Made by a program: the position numbers and the translations under genes. Shown one piece after another: positions 1-8,162 of a DNA stretch of 33,058 bases (position 1 is the first letter of the stretch; each line of letters opens with the position of its first letter). The stretch is from NCBI GenBank assembly GCA_029547225.1, contig JAKPPS010000012.1:1-33058 (forward strand), in the 5' to 3' direction. The DNA comes from a bacterium. GTDB taxonomy: Bacteria; Patescibacteriota; Dojkabacteria; SC72; WJKH01. Under the pieces are notes generated by a model. That model searched no databases. It worked only from the letters and a program-made list of their open reading frames with translations, and had not been told where the DNA came from.

Positions 1-86
1 GAGTCAAAATCCTCTGTAAAATACCTTAGAATTTGCCTAAATTTAGCTTCAGAAATTTTTGAACGATTTGTATACTTGTTTTTCAT
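1..86 (-). CDS. IS1595-family (ISXO2-like) transposase, N-terminal fragment
   Basis: Twenty-eight residues are visible from an ATG at 86-84 to the window edge, beginning MKNKYTNRSKISEAKFRQIL. The phrase SKISEAKFRxIL followed by an aromatic/acidic stretch resembles the N-terminal helix-turn-helix of IS1595 transposases, which precedes the DDE-type ISXO2-like catalytic domain. The catalytic domain lies outside the window. The gene is cut by the contig end, not visibly frameshifted. No Shine-Dalgarno sequence precedes the ATG; an inverted copy of the terminal repeat sits directly upstream. The C-terminal fragment at the right end is in the same orientation but cannot be joined directly: the middle of the protein is missing and the frame does not match. 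Confidence 0.7.
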   Translation of the reverse strand, partial: MKNKYTNRSKISEAKFRQILRYFTEDFD

Positions 87-87
87 A

Positions 88-137
88 GTCTTGTAAAGTA
101 TTTTACCACATTTGCAATGTGCTATTCTTTACAAGAC
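88..137. repeat. Nested inverted repeat inside the IS end
   Basis: Arms of 11 bp, GTCTTGTAAAG (88-98) and CTTTACAAGAC (127-137), are perfect inverted copies. Between them is a second perfect hairpin, CACATT-TGC-AATGTG (107-121). The right arm is part of the IS terminal repeat; the left arm abuts the transposase ATG. The structure could act as a transposase binding site or as an mRNA hairpin that limits transposase expression from outside transcription. That role is inferred. Confidence 0.7.
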
Positions 138-159
138 CCTAAATTAATTTCAGATTGTT

Positions 160-861
160 ATGTCAAAATATTCTATAGAGGAATTTATCGCTCAGTCAGC
201 GCAAAAAGACGATGGTTTCAATTTCTTTGATTTAGAGAGTAAAAAGATGTTGGAAATAAATCTTGATGGAGCTGACCATAATTTAGTTTGGTTGAAACTT
301 GGTAGTATGGTTGCCTATCGTGGAGATGTTCAATTCCACCGCGAAGGTTTGATGGAGCAAGGTATCGAAAGACTCATCAAAAAGCAGTTTACTGGCGAAG
401 GTGCGACCTTAATGAAAGCTACTGGTAAAGGAAAAGTATATATTGCTGATTACGGTAAACAGATTACAATACTCGACCTTACAGATGATTCTATTACTGT
501 AAACGGTAATGATCTTCTTGCACTCGCCCCTACATTACACTGGGATATTAAACTTAATCGTAGAATATCCTCTTTTGCAGCCGGTGGCCTTTTCAATGTA
601 GTAATCGACGGCTCTGGTTGTGTTGCGATAACTTCAGAGGGTAACCCATTAACTTTACATGTAACACCAGATTCTCCAGTTTATACAGATCCTAACGCCA
701 CAATTGCGTGGTCAACTGGATTAACTACCAATCTTAAAACTAATTTTTCTCTTGGGACCTTTATTGGAAGAGGAAGTGGTGAAACAATTCAGATGGAGTT
801 TTCAGGTGAAGGTTTTGTAGTCGTACAACCTTATGAGGAACTCGCTAGCTATACACAATAA
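160..861 (+). CDS. AIM24 family protein
   Basis: The 233-residue product fits the AIM24/TIGR00266 family of beta-sandwich proteins: a GSMVAYRGDV block near residues 48-57, a GEGATLMKATGKGKVYIAD block near residues 79-97, a central GLFN...DGSGCVAI segment, and a C-terminal SGETIQMEFSGEGFVVVQP block. No signal peptide or membrane segment is seen. Bacterial members have no settled biochemical function; the mitochondrial namesake affects inner-membrane organisation. The ATG at 160 has no clear Shine-Dalgarno site. The gene starts only 20 nt from the IS terminus, so the insertion may have replaced its native upstream region. It is convergent with the ftsB/divIC-like gene. Confidence 0.85.
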   Translation: MSKYSIEEFIAQSAQKDDGFNFFDLESKKMLEINLDGADHNLVWLKLGSMVAYRGDVQFHREGLMEQGIERLIKKQFTGEGATLMKATGKGKVYIADYGKQITILDLTDDSITVNGNDLLALAPTLHWDIKLNRRISSFAAGGLFNVVIDGSGCVAITSEGNPLTLHVTPDSPVYTDPNATIAWSTGLTTNLKTNFSLGTFIGRGSGETIQMEFSGEGFVVVQPYEELASYTQ

Positions 862-942
862 ATATTAGGCTTCTCGGTGAAAAATAAGAGAGAATTTGTT
901 TGTAGCTGGACACGACGAAACGGTGAGCAATATATGACCCAT

Positions 943-1449
943 TTAAATACCGTTAATTACAAAATCTTGCCAAATCAAGAGATTATCCTTAAGGTTGCCA
1001 GATAAGGCGTTACTTTCGTCAGGGATATTCTCATATTTTGCTCTAATCGAAGCTATAACATTTTCAGGTATCACTACCCTAATTTCGCCTTCTTTGGAAT
1101 AATTCAGTCTATTTCGTGCTTCTCTTATGACATAATCCTCCGTACCGACCGATGTACTTTCCATGACTAATTTTACATTTTCTATGCGCAATTGAGTGAC
1201 TTCCTCCTTAGCTTGTTCAAGAATCAAATTCTTTTGGTGAGCAATATTCAATGATTTGAAAATATTATAAAACATAAAAAGCGAGATGCCGATAAAGATT
1301 ATCGTAAAAATGTTTTTAACTAGTTTACTTCCAGAGCTTCCATTGTCAATTTTAGGGCGCAAAAATTTCTGATCAGGATTGATTGGTGCAAAATTTGCAC
1401 TGTTTGAACGCCATTCCTTCAATTTTAGAGAATTAATTTTACTTCCCAT
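943..1449 (-). CDS. Septum formation initiator family protein (FtsB/DivIC-like)
   Basis: The 168-residue product has the FtsB/DivIC layout: a cytoplasmic N-terminus of about 45 residues, one membrane helix (about 47-63), a coiled coil (about 68-100), then the family signature EDYVIREARNRLNYSKEGEI followed by VVIPE. In other bacteria these bitopic proteins form the FtsQ/FtsB/FtsL (DivIB/DivIC/FtsL) complex that links the Z-ring to septal peptidoglycan synthesis. The ATG at 1449 has no strong ribosome-binding site. The N-terminal arm is longer than in E. coli FtsB, more like Gram-positive DivIC. The gene is divergent from the Xer-like recombinase; no other division genes are in the window. Confidence 0.8.
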   Translation of the reverse strand: MGSKINSLKLKEWRSNSANFAPINPDQKFLRPKIDNGSSGSKLVKNIFTIIFIGISLFMFYNIFKSLNIAHQKNLILEQAKEEVTQLRIENVKLVMESTSVGTEDYVIREARNRLNYSKEGEIRVVIPENVIASIRAKYENIPDESNALSGNLKDNLLIWQDFVINGI

Positions 1450-1606
1450 GTATAAAAACGAACACTTTAAGTTAGATTAATAATTAATAGTATCAATTAT
1501 TAATAAGAATATAAAGACTTGCAATTTTATATGAAAAACGATTTTGTGGGCAAGAATACAAGTCGTCCTCGAACAAAAAATTATAAAAAGAAAACATAGC
1601 ATTGTG

Positions 1607-1635
1607 TTGACCACTATAAGACGGCGTGCTATAAT
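1607..1635 (+). promoter_or_regulatory. Sigma-70-type promoter of the recombinase-HAD pair
   Basis: TTGACC (1607-1612), a 17-bp spacer and TATAAT (1630-1635) with an upstream TG (TGCTATAAT, extended -10). The predicted start near 1642 gives a leader of about 37 nt before the TTG start at 1679. This is one of the best promoters in the window. Confidence 0.75.
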
Positions 1636-1678
1636 CCTAGTAGAAAAAAAGAAGTGATAAATTGTTAATAATAAAAAG

Positions 1679-2569
1679 TTGATAACAGTACAAAATCCAA
1701 ACTTTGCCAAGCATCATAATGATTTTATTCAGACTTTAAAAACACGTAGTAAATCAGAGTCTACTGTTATTGCATATTCAAAAGATATTGAGCAACTACT
1801 CAATTTCTTTACTCGCACTGGAGTATCCGATATCAAACATGTTAGATTAGAAGATCTTGAGAACTTCAAGAGATCACTTCAACAGGAGAACTACACTCCA
1901 AAAAGTGTTTCAAGGAAGATAAACAGTATAAGAACCTTTTATAGGTACTTAGTAGACACTGCGGTTATTGCTGAAAATCCATCTGAGAAACTTGTTCACC
2001 CGAAATTTGAGACAAAACCACCACGAGTCCTAACCGAAATGGAATACAGAGCATTAAGAGATGTATGCCGTGTCGATATTAGACTCTACTCTATCGTTGA
2101 GATCTTATTACAGACAGGTATTCGTATCAGTGAGCTTGCAAACTTGCTTTTAGATGATGTAAGAAACTCACCAGATGGTAAAATAAAATATCTATATATT
2201 AGAGATTATGGTAGCCACACTTCACGAAAAGTACCTCTAAACAAATCGGCTTTTAAATCTGTTCAAGATTATCTTGCAGTACGACCAGAAACTGAAGATG
2301 AGCACCTATACGTCACAAAGACAGGAAACCCATTATTGATAAGAAATATTCGAACAACTATCGACAAAGCTTTTATCAAGGCTGGTGTAAAAGATGCAAA
2401 AGTTAACGATCTAAGAAATACATTTATCGCACATCACTTAGCAAATGGAGTCAGTCTTGTAACGGTTTCAAAAATTGTTGGACACAAAAGAATTTCTACA
2501 ACAGAAAAATATCTTAACATCTTAGAGAAAATTACTAAGGATGATGAAAAAAGCCTAAAGGAGCTATAA
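1679..2569 (+). CDS. Tyrosine recombinase, XerC/XerD-like, with altered box II
   Basis: The 296-residue product has an N-terminal core-binding (SAM-like) domain (about 10-95) and a C-terminal phage-integrase catalytic domain (about 115-290), the usual Xer size. Visible catalytic features are Arg in QTGIRISELANL, Lys in SRKVPLNK, Arg246 in NDLRNTF, GHKRIS, and the Tyr nucleophile in TTEKYL. Box II normally reads HxLR; here it is NDLR, so the His is Asn243, and the following His is also Asn. Xer proteins resolve chromosome dimers at dif; whether this is the housekeeping enzyme or an integron/phage-type relative is not clear. The start is TTG at 1679. The HAD gene follows after 34 nt and is probably cotranscribed. 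Confidence 0.85.
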   Translation: MITVQNPNFAKHHNDFIQTLKTRSKSESTVIAYSKDIEQLLNFFTRTGVSDIKHVRLEDLENFKRSLQQENYTPKSVSRKINSIRTFYRYLVDTAVIAENPSEKLVHPKFETKPPRVLTEMEYRALRDVCRVDIRLYSIVEILLQTGIRISELANLLLDDVRNSPDGKIKYLYIRDYGSHTSRKVPLNKSAFKSVQDYLAVRPETEDEHLYVTKTGNPLLIRNIRTTIDKAFIKAGVKDAKVNDLRNTFIAHHLANGVSLVTVSKIVGHKRISTTEKYLNILEKITKDDEKSLKEL

Positions 2570-2603
2570 ATAATAAATAAAGCTCTGCCCAAAATCTTAA
2601 GAG

Positions 2604-3452
2604 ATGAAAAAGCATAAGATAATCAAAGTTAAAAAGAAAAAGAGCAGTAATCAAACTTTAATCCTCTTCGATCACGACGGTACTCTATGTCAAACTAATC
2701 CAAATTCATACGATAGTATTATCTACGCGGCAAAAGATGCAGCAATTTTCTTTAAAGTACCTAGCATATATCTTGATGTTGACTGGGATTCATTGTTTGC
2801 ACTTACAAGGGGAACCACAGAACTCAACCTTATTCACGAAATTGCTAAGTTATATACAATTAAGGAAGCTGACTTGGACACATTCACAAGTGCTTTTATC
2901 AAAGCAAGGGCAAATTGGTATAAGGCTACAAGATTAACCGGGGATACAATCCATGACACATACCATTCTGACTCTTTACAAATTTTAGATATGATCCACA
3001 CCAGTGAAAAGCATAAATCTATATTAGTCACAGGAAATCCTCGTGAAGTTATTGAGATAAGATTAAGCAAACATGTAAGAAAGTATTTCACAAGTGAGTC
3101 TGGTTTGTTTGGAGCATTCGGAGAAGAAGCAAAAACAAGAGACGAGATTATTCGCATTGCTATAGAAAAATCGATAGCGCAATTTCCAGACTTTAAACCT
3201 GTCTATTCAGATGACGGATATATTATAAACGTCATATATATTGGTGATAGTAGTCACGATATGATTGCAGGATTAATGTCTAAAGTTCAAGTAATACTTA
3301 TCCCATCGCGAGATCTAGCTCAAAAAATCGATTATGTTGCAGATAGTTATAACAGGTTTTTAGCAAAGACATTTGAAAAGCACTTATTGATAACAAATAA
3401 TCTAACAAACAATGATGCTTTGCATTTCCTTGGGCTAGAAGAAGTCGAATAA
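2604..3452 (+). CDS. HAD-superfamily hydrolase (phosphoglycolate phosphatase-like)
   Basis: The 282-residue protein carries all HAD motifs: motif I LFDHDGTL with nucleophile Asp23 and Asp25, motif II SILVTGNP, a motif III Lys in EAKTRDEI, and motif IV YIGDSSHDMIAG near residue 212. The helical region between motifs I and II is a C1-type cap, as in phosphoglycolate phosphatases and beta-phosphoglucomutases. The substrate cannot be told from sequence. The N-terminus is very Lys-rich (KKHKIIKVKKKKSS). The ATG at 2604 follows the recombinase stop by 34 nt with a weak AAGAG directly upstream. Confidence 0.8.
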   Translation: MKKHKIIKVKKKKSSNQTLILFDHDGTLCQTNPNSYDSIIYAAKDAAIFFKVPSIYLDVDWDSLFALTRGTTELNLIHEIAKLYTIKEADLDTFTSAFIKARANWYKATRLTGDTIHDTYHSDSLQILDMIHTSEKHKSILVTGNPREVIEIRLSKHVRKYFTSESGLFGAFGEEAKTRDEIIRIAIEKSIAQFPDFKPVYSDDGYIINVIYIGDSSHDMIAGLMSKVQVILIPSRDLAQKIDYVADSYNRFLAKTFEKHLLITNNLTNNDALHFLGLEEVE

Positions 3453-3576
3453 GAATAATTGCTTGAAGGCTTATAAGAAAAACTGATTTTACAACCATCT
3501 GTTTGTCTTGATAAACCGCATTAAGTGCAAAAACCGTTCAAACGCAAATCGACTATTAGTACTACTCAATTTGATA

Positions 3577-3582
3577 TATAAT
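3577..3582 (+). promoter_or_regulatory. -10 element before the exported orphan gene
   Basis: A perfect TATAAT lies 12 nt before the TTG at 3595 and 27 nt before the ATG at 3610. No good -35 is found at 16-18 bp spacing. The predicted transcription start is near 3589. Confidence 0.5.
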
Positions 3583-3609
3583 AGATAAATTAAATTGCAT
3601 GAGAAAAAT

Positions 3610-4254
3610 ATGAAGAAATCAACAATCATATCATTAATTATGCTTCTCTGTTTGGTATTGATTGTCGGGTCAATAATAAAGCTCATTGACTCAACAAATA
3701 AATATCATAAGAGTCAAGAGGAATTAGAAGCACTTTATCAGCAACCATGCCAATATTCGAGTAAAGAAATCACAGGTAATACTGAGAATGGCACACAATT
3801 AATTAGCTGTTTTGTCGAATACCCAGATGAGATAACTCGAGAAGATGATAAATATTACATCGTCGAGGACATTTGCGGCCAATTTACACAGCAATTCATT
3901 GAGAATATGTCATTAGTTCAGATACGAGTAACTGAACCAACAAACAATGAAAACGATAATCTATGTAAATATTCAATTTCTGACGCAGAAAATATCATTA
4001 TCTCTTTAAGCTATTCTAATATTGAGGAAACTAAAAAATCTGAAGCTGACGCTGGAAATCGTGTCGAGACTATAGCACAAATACCTATGTCCAACTTTAT
4101 CATAAAAAACCCAGATGGCATAATTCAGTCTATCAATTTAATATTGTCTGAGAGCAAAGTTATCTCGATAAAACAATCTGGCGAGCAATTTGACAATGAT
4201 AAGAAAATTGACACTGCAATGAGCATCGCAAAAGAGATAAACAACTATAAATAG
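3610..4254 (+). CDS. Membrane-anchored or exported protein of unknown function
   Basis: I do not recognise a family. From the ATG at 3610 the product has 214 residues: MKK, then a hydrophobic helix (about residues 5-23, IISLIMLLCLVLIVGSIIKL), then a polar domain predicted outside the cell. No lipobox Cys follows the helix, so it is probably an N-terminal anchor or an uncleaved signal. The outer domain has four Cys, in QPCQYS, LISCFV, EDICGQ and NLCKYS, enough for two disulfides. An in-frame TTG at 3595 would add five residues (MHEKN); the ATG is preferred because it places the positive charges directly before the helix. The gene has its own -10 element and no operon partner. Confidence 0.6.
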   Translation: MKKSTIISLIMLLCLVLIVGSIIKLIDSTNKYHKSQEELEALYQQPCQYSSKEITGNTENGTQLISCFVEYPDEITREDDKYYIVEDICGQFTQQFIENMSLVQIRVTEPTNNENDNLCKYSISDAENIIISLSYSNIEETKKSEADAGNRVETIAQIPMSNFIIKNPDGIIQSINLILSESKVISIKQSGEQFDNDKKIDTAMSIAKEINNYK

Positions 4255-4365
4255 TTAAGATTTTGTTATTGTAAAAGAATCTATTGTGAAATAATCCCAC
4301 AAGAAGGTATAGAGATATCCAGCAAACAACTCTGCATAAGCGAAAATTCTTTTTTGGGGAAAGGA

Positions 4366-4442
4366 TGGTGGGAGTGGACGGAATCGAACCGTCGACCACG
4401 GCTTTATAAGAACCGCGCTCTAACCGACTGAGCTACACTCCC
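4366..4442 (-). tRNA. tRNA-Ile, anticodon UAU, CCA encoded
   Basis: On the minus strand a full cloverleaf folds: acceptor GGGAGUG/CACUCCC, D stem GCUC/GAGC, anticodon stem CGGUU/AGCCG (one G-U), loop CUUAUAA with anticodon UAU at 4408-4406, and T arm GACGG-UUCGAUU-CCGUC. The discriminator is A and CCA is encoded (4368-4366). UAU reads AUA isoleucine codons directly. Most bacteria instead use a CAU tRNA converted by TilS lysidine modification, so this isoacceptor is uncommon. It stands alone between convergent protein genes. Confidence 0.93.
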
Positions 4443-4470
4443 CTATTTATTCAAGCGATAGCGCTGATAT

Positions 4471-4500
4471 ATCATATCTCAATGTTATTTTCGCTACCAA
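4471..4500 (-). promoter_or_regulatory. Promoter of tRNA-Ile
   Basis: On the minus strand TTGGTA (4500-4495), an 18-bp spacer and TATGAT (4476-4471) predict a start near 4463, about 20 nt before the tRNA. A second TATAAT on the same strand at 4515-4510 could be an upstream start, but its -35 is poor. Confidence 0.5.
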
Positions 4501-4519
4501 ATACTCCGTATTATACAAC

Positions 4520-4543
4520 AAAAAAACTGATCGATAAAGATCA
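4520..4543 (-). terminator. Intrinsic terminator downstream of the TraD-like gene
   Basis: Reading leftward: stem TGATC (4543-4539), loop TTTATC, stem GATCA (4532-4528), then G and seven T (4526-4520). The stem is short but the T tract is canonical. It lies about 135 nt past the stop at 4678 and just before the tRNA promoter, so it would separate the two units. Confidence 0.6.
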
Positions 4544-4677
4544 AAGCTATTTAAACCAAAGATGATAATCGATTGTAACACCGTTGTAATTATCCTACCG
4601 AACTGCACTTAATTTAGCGCTCAAACGCATTTACTAAAAAAGATTATCAGAGCAGAAATTATGCACCATAAATTTTG

Positions 4678-7194
4678 TTAGAAAGACGGCAAAGGTGGAA
4701 GCTTTGCAGATTCCGTAGGAGCTGACTCAACTACAGCCAATTCGGATCGAGAATTTATTTCCTGAGTTACTACATTCACATCTCGACCATATTTAAGACG
4801 AGATATTTGCTTGATTGTAGCTGCAATCTCTTTGTCAGGTTTCATATCAAAACCAGACTTTGGATGCCATGATCCCCACCCTGGTTCCATAGAGAACGGA
4901 TTAGGATAACGTCCTGAAGCTAAGAGTTTGACATAGTAATGTTCATTAGCTTGATTCATGAGATCCTCAGAAGTAAAAATCGGCTCGAAATACTGCTGAA
5001 GAAACTCAGCATCTTCAGGACCAGGACGAGCAATAAGCATGGTACCGACATTACCAAAAATCGCCTTTTTAATATTATCTTCGAGCTGACCAATGTACTG
5101 ATTTGCGACGGTAAGATTTAAGTGATATTTTCTAGCTTCAGACAATATCGAAGCAAAGGCTTCAGTAGCAAAGTTTTGAAACTCATCAACATAGAAAAAG
5201 AAGTCTCTACGGTCATTCTCGTCAGGAATATCTTCACGGCTTAATGCAGCAGAAACAATCTTTGAGATTATCAGTAAGCCAAGAAATTGGGAGTTCTCTT
5301 CACCCATAAGTCCTTTAGCAAGGTTAATAATAAGTATCTTCCCCGAATCCATAACTTCACGAATATCAAACGATGATTTAGACTGAGTAATAATATTACG
5401 CATAGCAAGATTGGTTACAAAACGGTCAAATTTTGACGTGATATAGCCAAGTGTCTCAGATTTATGAAAATCATTAGTTTTCGCTATCTGGTCAGTCCAA
5501 TATCTTTTAACAAGATCATCCTTAATAATCGGTAACCATTTTTCATCAACCCATTTTTGATCTGTTAATATTCTTAAAACTTCAAGCAATGTAGAACCTT
5601 CTTTAGACATAGCTGTCAACATAGAGTTACGAACAGCTCTCTCAAGTATAGGTCCAACGATACCTTGATTATGAGGGTCATAAAGCTTTTTTAATAGATC
5701 AATAAAACCGTTGATTATCCTATGCTTATCCTGCTCACTTTTAAACTCCATCATGTTAAATCCAAATGGTCTATCAAAATCTGCAGCGTTGACATATATT
5801 ACATCTTCAATCCTTTCATAAGGGATTCTCTCTAAAAGCATTTCAGCTGTAGTTCCATGGGGATCCAAAAAGCACAGACCGTCACCATTCATAATATCTT
5901 GATACATCATACGAGTCATTAAACGAGATTTACCAGAACCAGTTTGACCTAAGATATACGAGTGATATCGCCTATCTCTCCGTTCGAAACAGATCTGCTT
6001 CTTAACTCCACGATAATAATTATTTCCTAACCAGATAGTATCTTTTGAACCGATTTCAGAGCTAATCCAATTAGCAGCGGGAGCTTCCTTTGATAACAAC
6101 CAGTTAATGTTTGGTGTTGTAACATTTTTGTTCGGCATGTGGTATATTGTCGCAAGTTCCTCAATATTCAATATTGTTTTAACACTCAAAGGCAATCTTC
6201 GATAAATAACATTCTCAATAAAATCCCTCTCCTTTAATCGATTGAGCTTATCTTTCTTCAACTCATTTATACCAGGATTAGTAAATTGACTAAATGCTCC
6301 AACAATATTATTAAGATGCATATCAGCAATATCCTCCTGAGGAGCAACCGTAACAATCCTTATCGCCGTATAATAGCCTATTTTAGAAGTCTTTTTACTT
6401 ACCGCTTGCATTTGTTCTTGGCTGACATGGATTTTCTCCTTTTCTGGATCTGAGTTGTTTGATTCGACTCGTTCAACAAACTTCCTACCATTTTTTTGCC
6501 ATTTCTTCTCTGCCGGTGAAATAACAACCTGTATCATGGCTCCCTCACCTTCCTGCAATTTACTAATTGTACTTAGAATATTTGCAAGAGGATCACCTTT
6601 GAAATCCTCAGCACCTTTTAAAGGATAATAAACTTCATCAGACAAAACTAAACTTGCATATGAGACCTTTGAATTAGAACTAAAAATATTGTATTCATCA
6701 ACAATATTTACTTCGGCATCCTGATAAGAACCTAGAATTTGTTTTTCAACTAAATCGGCAAGTTTCTTCGGGGCATAAACATAGAAATGAATCTCACCTG
6801 GAAAAGCTGCAATCTCAAAACTAATAGAATGATTTACGGTCAAATGTTTCAAAATACCCTTACCTCTTCCACCCATTCCATAAAGATTCGCAAACATTTG
6901 CTCAGCAACGCCAATCTCAATCTCATTACCTCTTGGAACTTTAATTTCCATTACAACGCCCTTCTTTGTTTTATCTGCACGATCCTTTTTCTTCATGTTA
7001 CGTACAATATAAAAGAAAAGAAAGACACAAAGAGCTATTAATATAATGATTAATGGTATTACACCCCATAAATATCCATAATCCCTATCAGGTGTTACTA
7101 CCGGTTCACGCGTAGTTGTTGTAGTAGATGGGACAGGCCCAACAGTTTGTGCATACAATGTGTTTTGAATAACAGTTGGATTCATAAAATTCAT
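4678..7194 (-). CDS. TraD/VirD4-like membrane ATPase (type IV secretion/DNA-transfer type)
   Basis: The 838-residue protein has a short Thr-rich N-terminus (TTTTTREP), one membrane helix (about 43-66), a central alpha/beta region of unknown role, and a RecA-like motor. The Walker A GQTGSGKS is near residue 415, a Walker B-type LCFLDPHG near 440, and a second acidic motif DEFQNFATEAF near 670 followed by SEARKYHLN and ANQYIGQL, as in TraD/VirD4 coupling proteins and HerA-type pumps. Such proteins hand DNA to a secretion channel or pump DNA across a membrane; CPR genomes often carry them with competence or T4SS genes. No relaxase, VirB4 or pilin is in this window, so cargo and direction are unknown. 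The acidic orphan gene lies 37 nt upstream. The C-terminus is Pro/Ser-rich and ends in PLPSF. Confidence 0.8.
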   Translation of the reverse strand: MNFMNPTVIQNTLYAQTVGPVPSTTTTTREPVVTPDRDYGYLWGVIPLIIILIALCVFLFFYIVRNMKKKDRADKTKKGVVMEIKVPRGNEIEIGVAEQMFANLYGMGGRGKGILKHLTVNHSISFEIAAFPGEIHFYVYAPKKLADLVEKQILGSYQDAEVNIVDEYNIFSSNSKVSYASLVLSDEVYYPLKGAEDFKGDPLANILSTISKLQEGEGAMIQVVISPAEKKWQKNGRKFVERVESNNSDPEKEKIHVSQEQMQAVSKKTSKIGYYTAIRIVTVAPQEDIADMHLNNIVGAFSQFTNPGINELKKDKLNRLKERDFIENVIYRRLPLSVKTILNIEELATIYHMPNKNVTTPNINWLLSKEAPAANWISSEIGSKDTIWLGNNYYRGVKKQICFERRDRRYHSYILGQTGSGKSRLMTRMMYQDIMNGDGLCFLDPHGTTAEMLLERIPYERIEDVIYVNAADFDRPFGFNMMEFKSEQDKHRIINGFIDLLKKLYDPHNQGIVGPILERAVRNSMLTAMSKEGSTLLEVLRILTDQKWVDEKWLPIIKDDLVKRYWTDQIAKTNDFHKSETLGYITSKFDRFVTNLAMRNIITQSKSSFDIREVMDSGKILIINLAKGLMGEENSQFLGLLIISKIVSAALSREDIPDENDRRDFFFYVDEFQNFATEAFASILSEARKYHLNLTVANQYIGQLEDNIKKAIFGNVGTMLIARPGPEDAEFLQQYFEPIFTSEDLMNQANEHYYVKLLASGRYPNPFSMEPGWGSWHPKSGFDMKPDKEIAATIKQISRLKYGRDVNVVTQEINSRSELAVVESAPTESAKLPPLPSF

Positions 7195-7231
7195 TGGACA
7201 GTTAGTTTACACAAGGATAGCATAAAAATCA

Positions 7232-8155
7232 CTATTCTTTAAGGGATAGTATTAATTTTCTAATAATTGTTGCCACCCAAGTTTCAGAATCTTTAATATT
7301 ACCGTTTTTAGCTTTATCCTCAGCTTTCTCAATCAATTCTTCATTAGGTTGATATCCTGATAGAATAAAAGCAGCTGTTTTTTGGCCATCTGCAAGATTA
7401 ACAGGCAAGAGTAAAGGAGTATTAGTTTTCTTATCATCCTTAGTTGGCTGTGTCGTTTGTGTGGCTTGATTACCATTGGAAGCGCTAGATGCTAAATCTC
7501 TGTTATTTGCCAATAACGCTATCTCTTCATTGATTCTCTTCTGATCTTCAGCACTAATTGATGACTCGACTTTATTATCTTCAGCCCAAATAGTGTTTCC
7601 TGCAGCCTTTTCACTAGAGATCTGATTATCTATATCCGCTTTAATAGCGAGATAATTCTGCATGTCTTCGTCAGAAATTTCTGACTTCAATATACTACTA
7701 TCCGGTTTCTCATCACCAAGGTTTGAAGGAGATACTTCTGAAGGATTCTCAAGCTGTTCGAGGTCACCTTGAATTCTTTCATCATTATTTATTTCACCTG
7801 ATATATCTTGAGCTATTGATACACTTTGTGTTGTGTCAAAAGCAGTTTGTAGACTGTTTATTTCCTGGCGTTCTTGATCACTAAGTTCCCCTATCTTCTG
7901 TTCTGCACTCCTTCGCGCATTAAATACTTCAATATATCTATTAGGATCAATACCTGCTTGTTGTAATAATAATTTCTTCTGATCATCATCCAATAAATCC
8001 CATTCCTGTTGTCCAATAATTCCTCGAGCTTGAAAAACATCAGGAACTTTCCGTAAAGCTTCAATACCATGATTCGAAGCAAATTCGTTAACTTCGAAGG
8101 CTCCCAATACTTTGTTTTGTTGTGGATTTGTAGTATTTGTTGATACTGCTTGCAT
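7232..8155 (-). CDS. Acidic, low-complexity protein of unknown function beside the TraD-like gene
   Basis: No family is recognised in the 307 residues. There is no signal peptide or membrane helix. Residues about 15-85 look folded and helical (GIEALRKVPDVFQARGIIGQ..., EWDLLDDDQKKLLLQQAGID). Residues about 90-250 are rich in Glu, Asp, Asn, Gln and Ser and likely disordered. A short C-terminal helical part (about 255-307) ends WVATIIRKLILSLKE, an amphipathic helix that could bind a membrane or partner. The gene sits 7 nt after smpB and 37 nt before the TraD-like ATPase, so it is probably cotranscribed; a role as an accessory to that ATPase is inferred only from position. Confidence 0.6.
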   Translation of the reverse strand: MQAVSTNTTNPQQNKVLGAFEVNEFASNHGIEALRKVPDVFQARGIIGQQEWDLLDDDQKKLLLQQAGIDPNRYIEVFNARRSAEQKIGELSDQERQEINSLQTAFDTTQSVSIAQDISGEINNDERIQGDLEQLENPSEVSPSNLGDEKPDSSILKSEISDEDMQNYLAIKADIDNQISSEKAAGNTIWAEDNKVESSISAEDQKRINEEIALLANNRDLASSASNGNQATQTTQPTKDDKKTNTPLLLPVNLADGQKTAAFILSGYQPNEELIEKAEDKAKNGNIKDSETWVATIIRKLILSLKE

Positions 8156-8162
8156 TTTAGTA

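Larger units (their letters stand above)
1..140 (-). mobile_element. IS1595-like insertion sequence, partial (transposase-start end)
   Basis: The outer terminus is a 14-bp repeat at 127-140 (AGGGTCTTGTAAAG on the minus strand), identical to the terminus of the partial element at 32918-33058. The transposase begins at 86 and reads off the left edge. The AT-rich 8 bp next to the terminus (141-148) could be one half of a target duplication, but the other half is outside the window. Family assignment rests on the N-terminal peptide here and on the C-terminal peptide at the other end of the window. Confidence 0.75.

Noticed and set aside
1477-1710. 77-codon minus-strand frame between the ftsB-like and recombinase genes
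   Set aside because: It lies across the recombinase promoter and start; composition reflects AT-rich intergenic DNA. The extended -10 promoter on the plus strand explains the region better.
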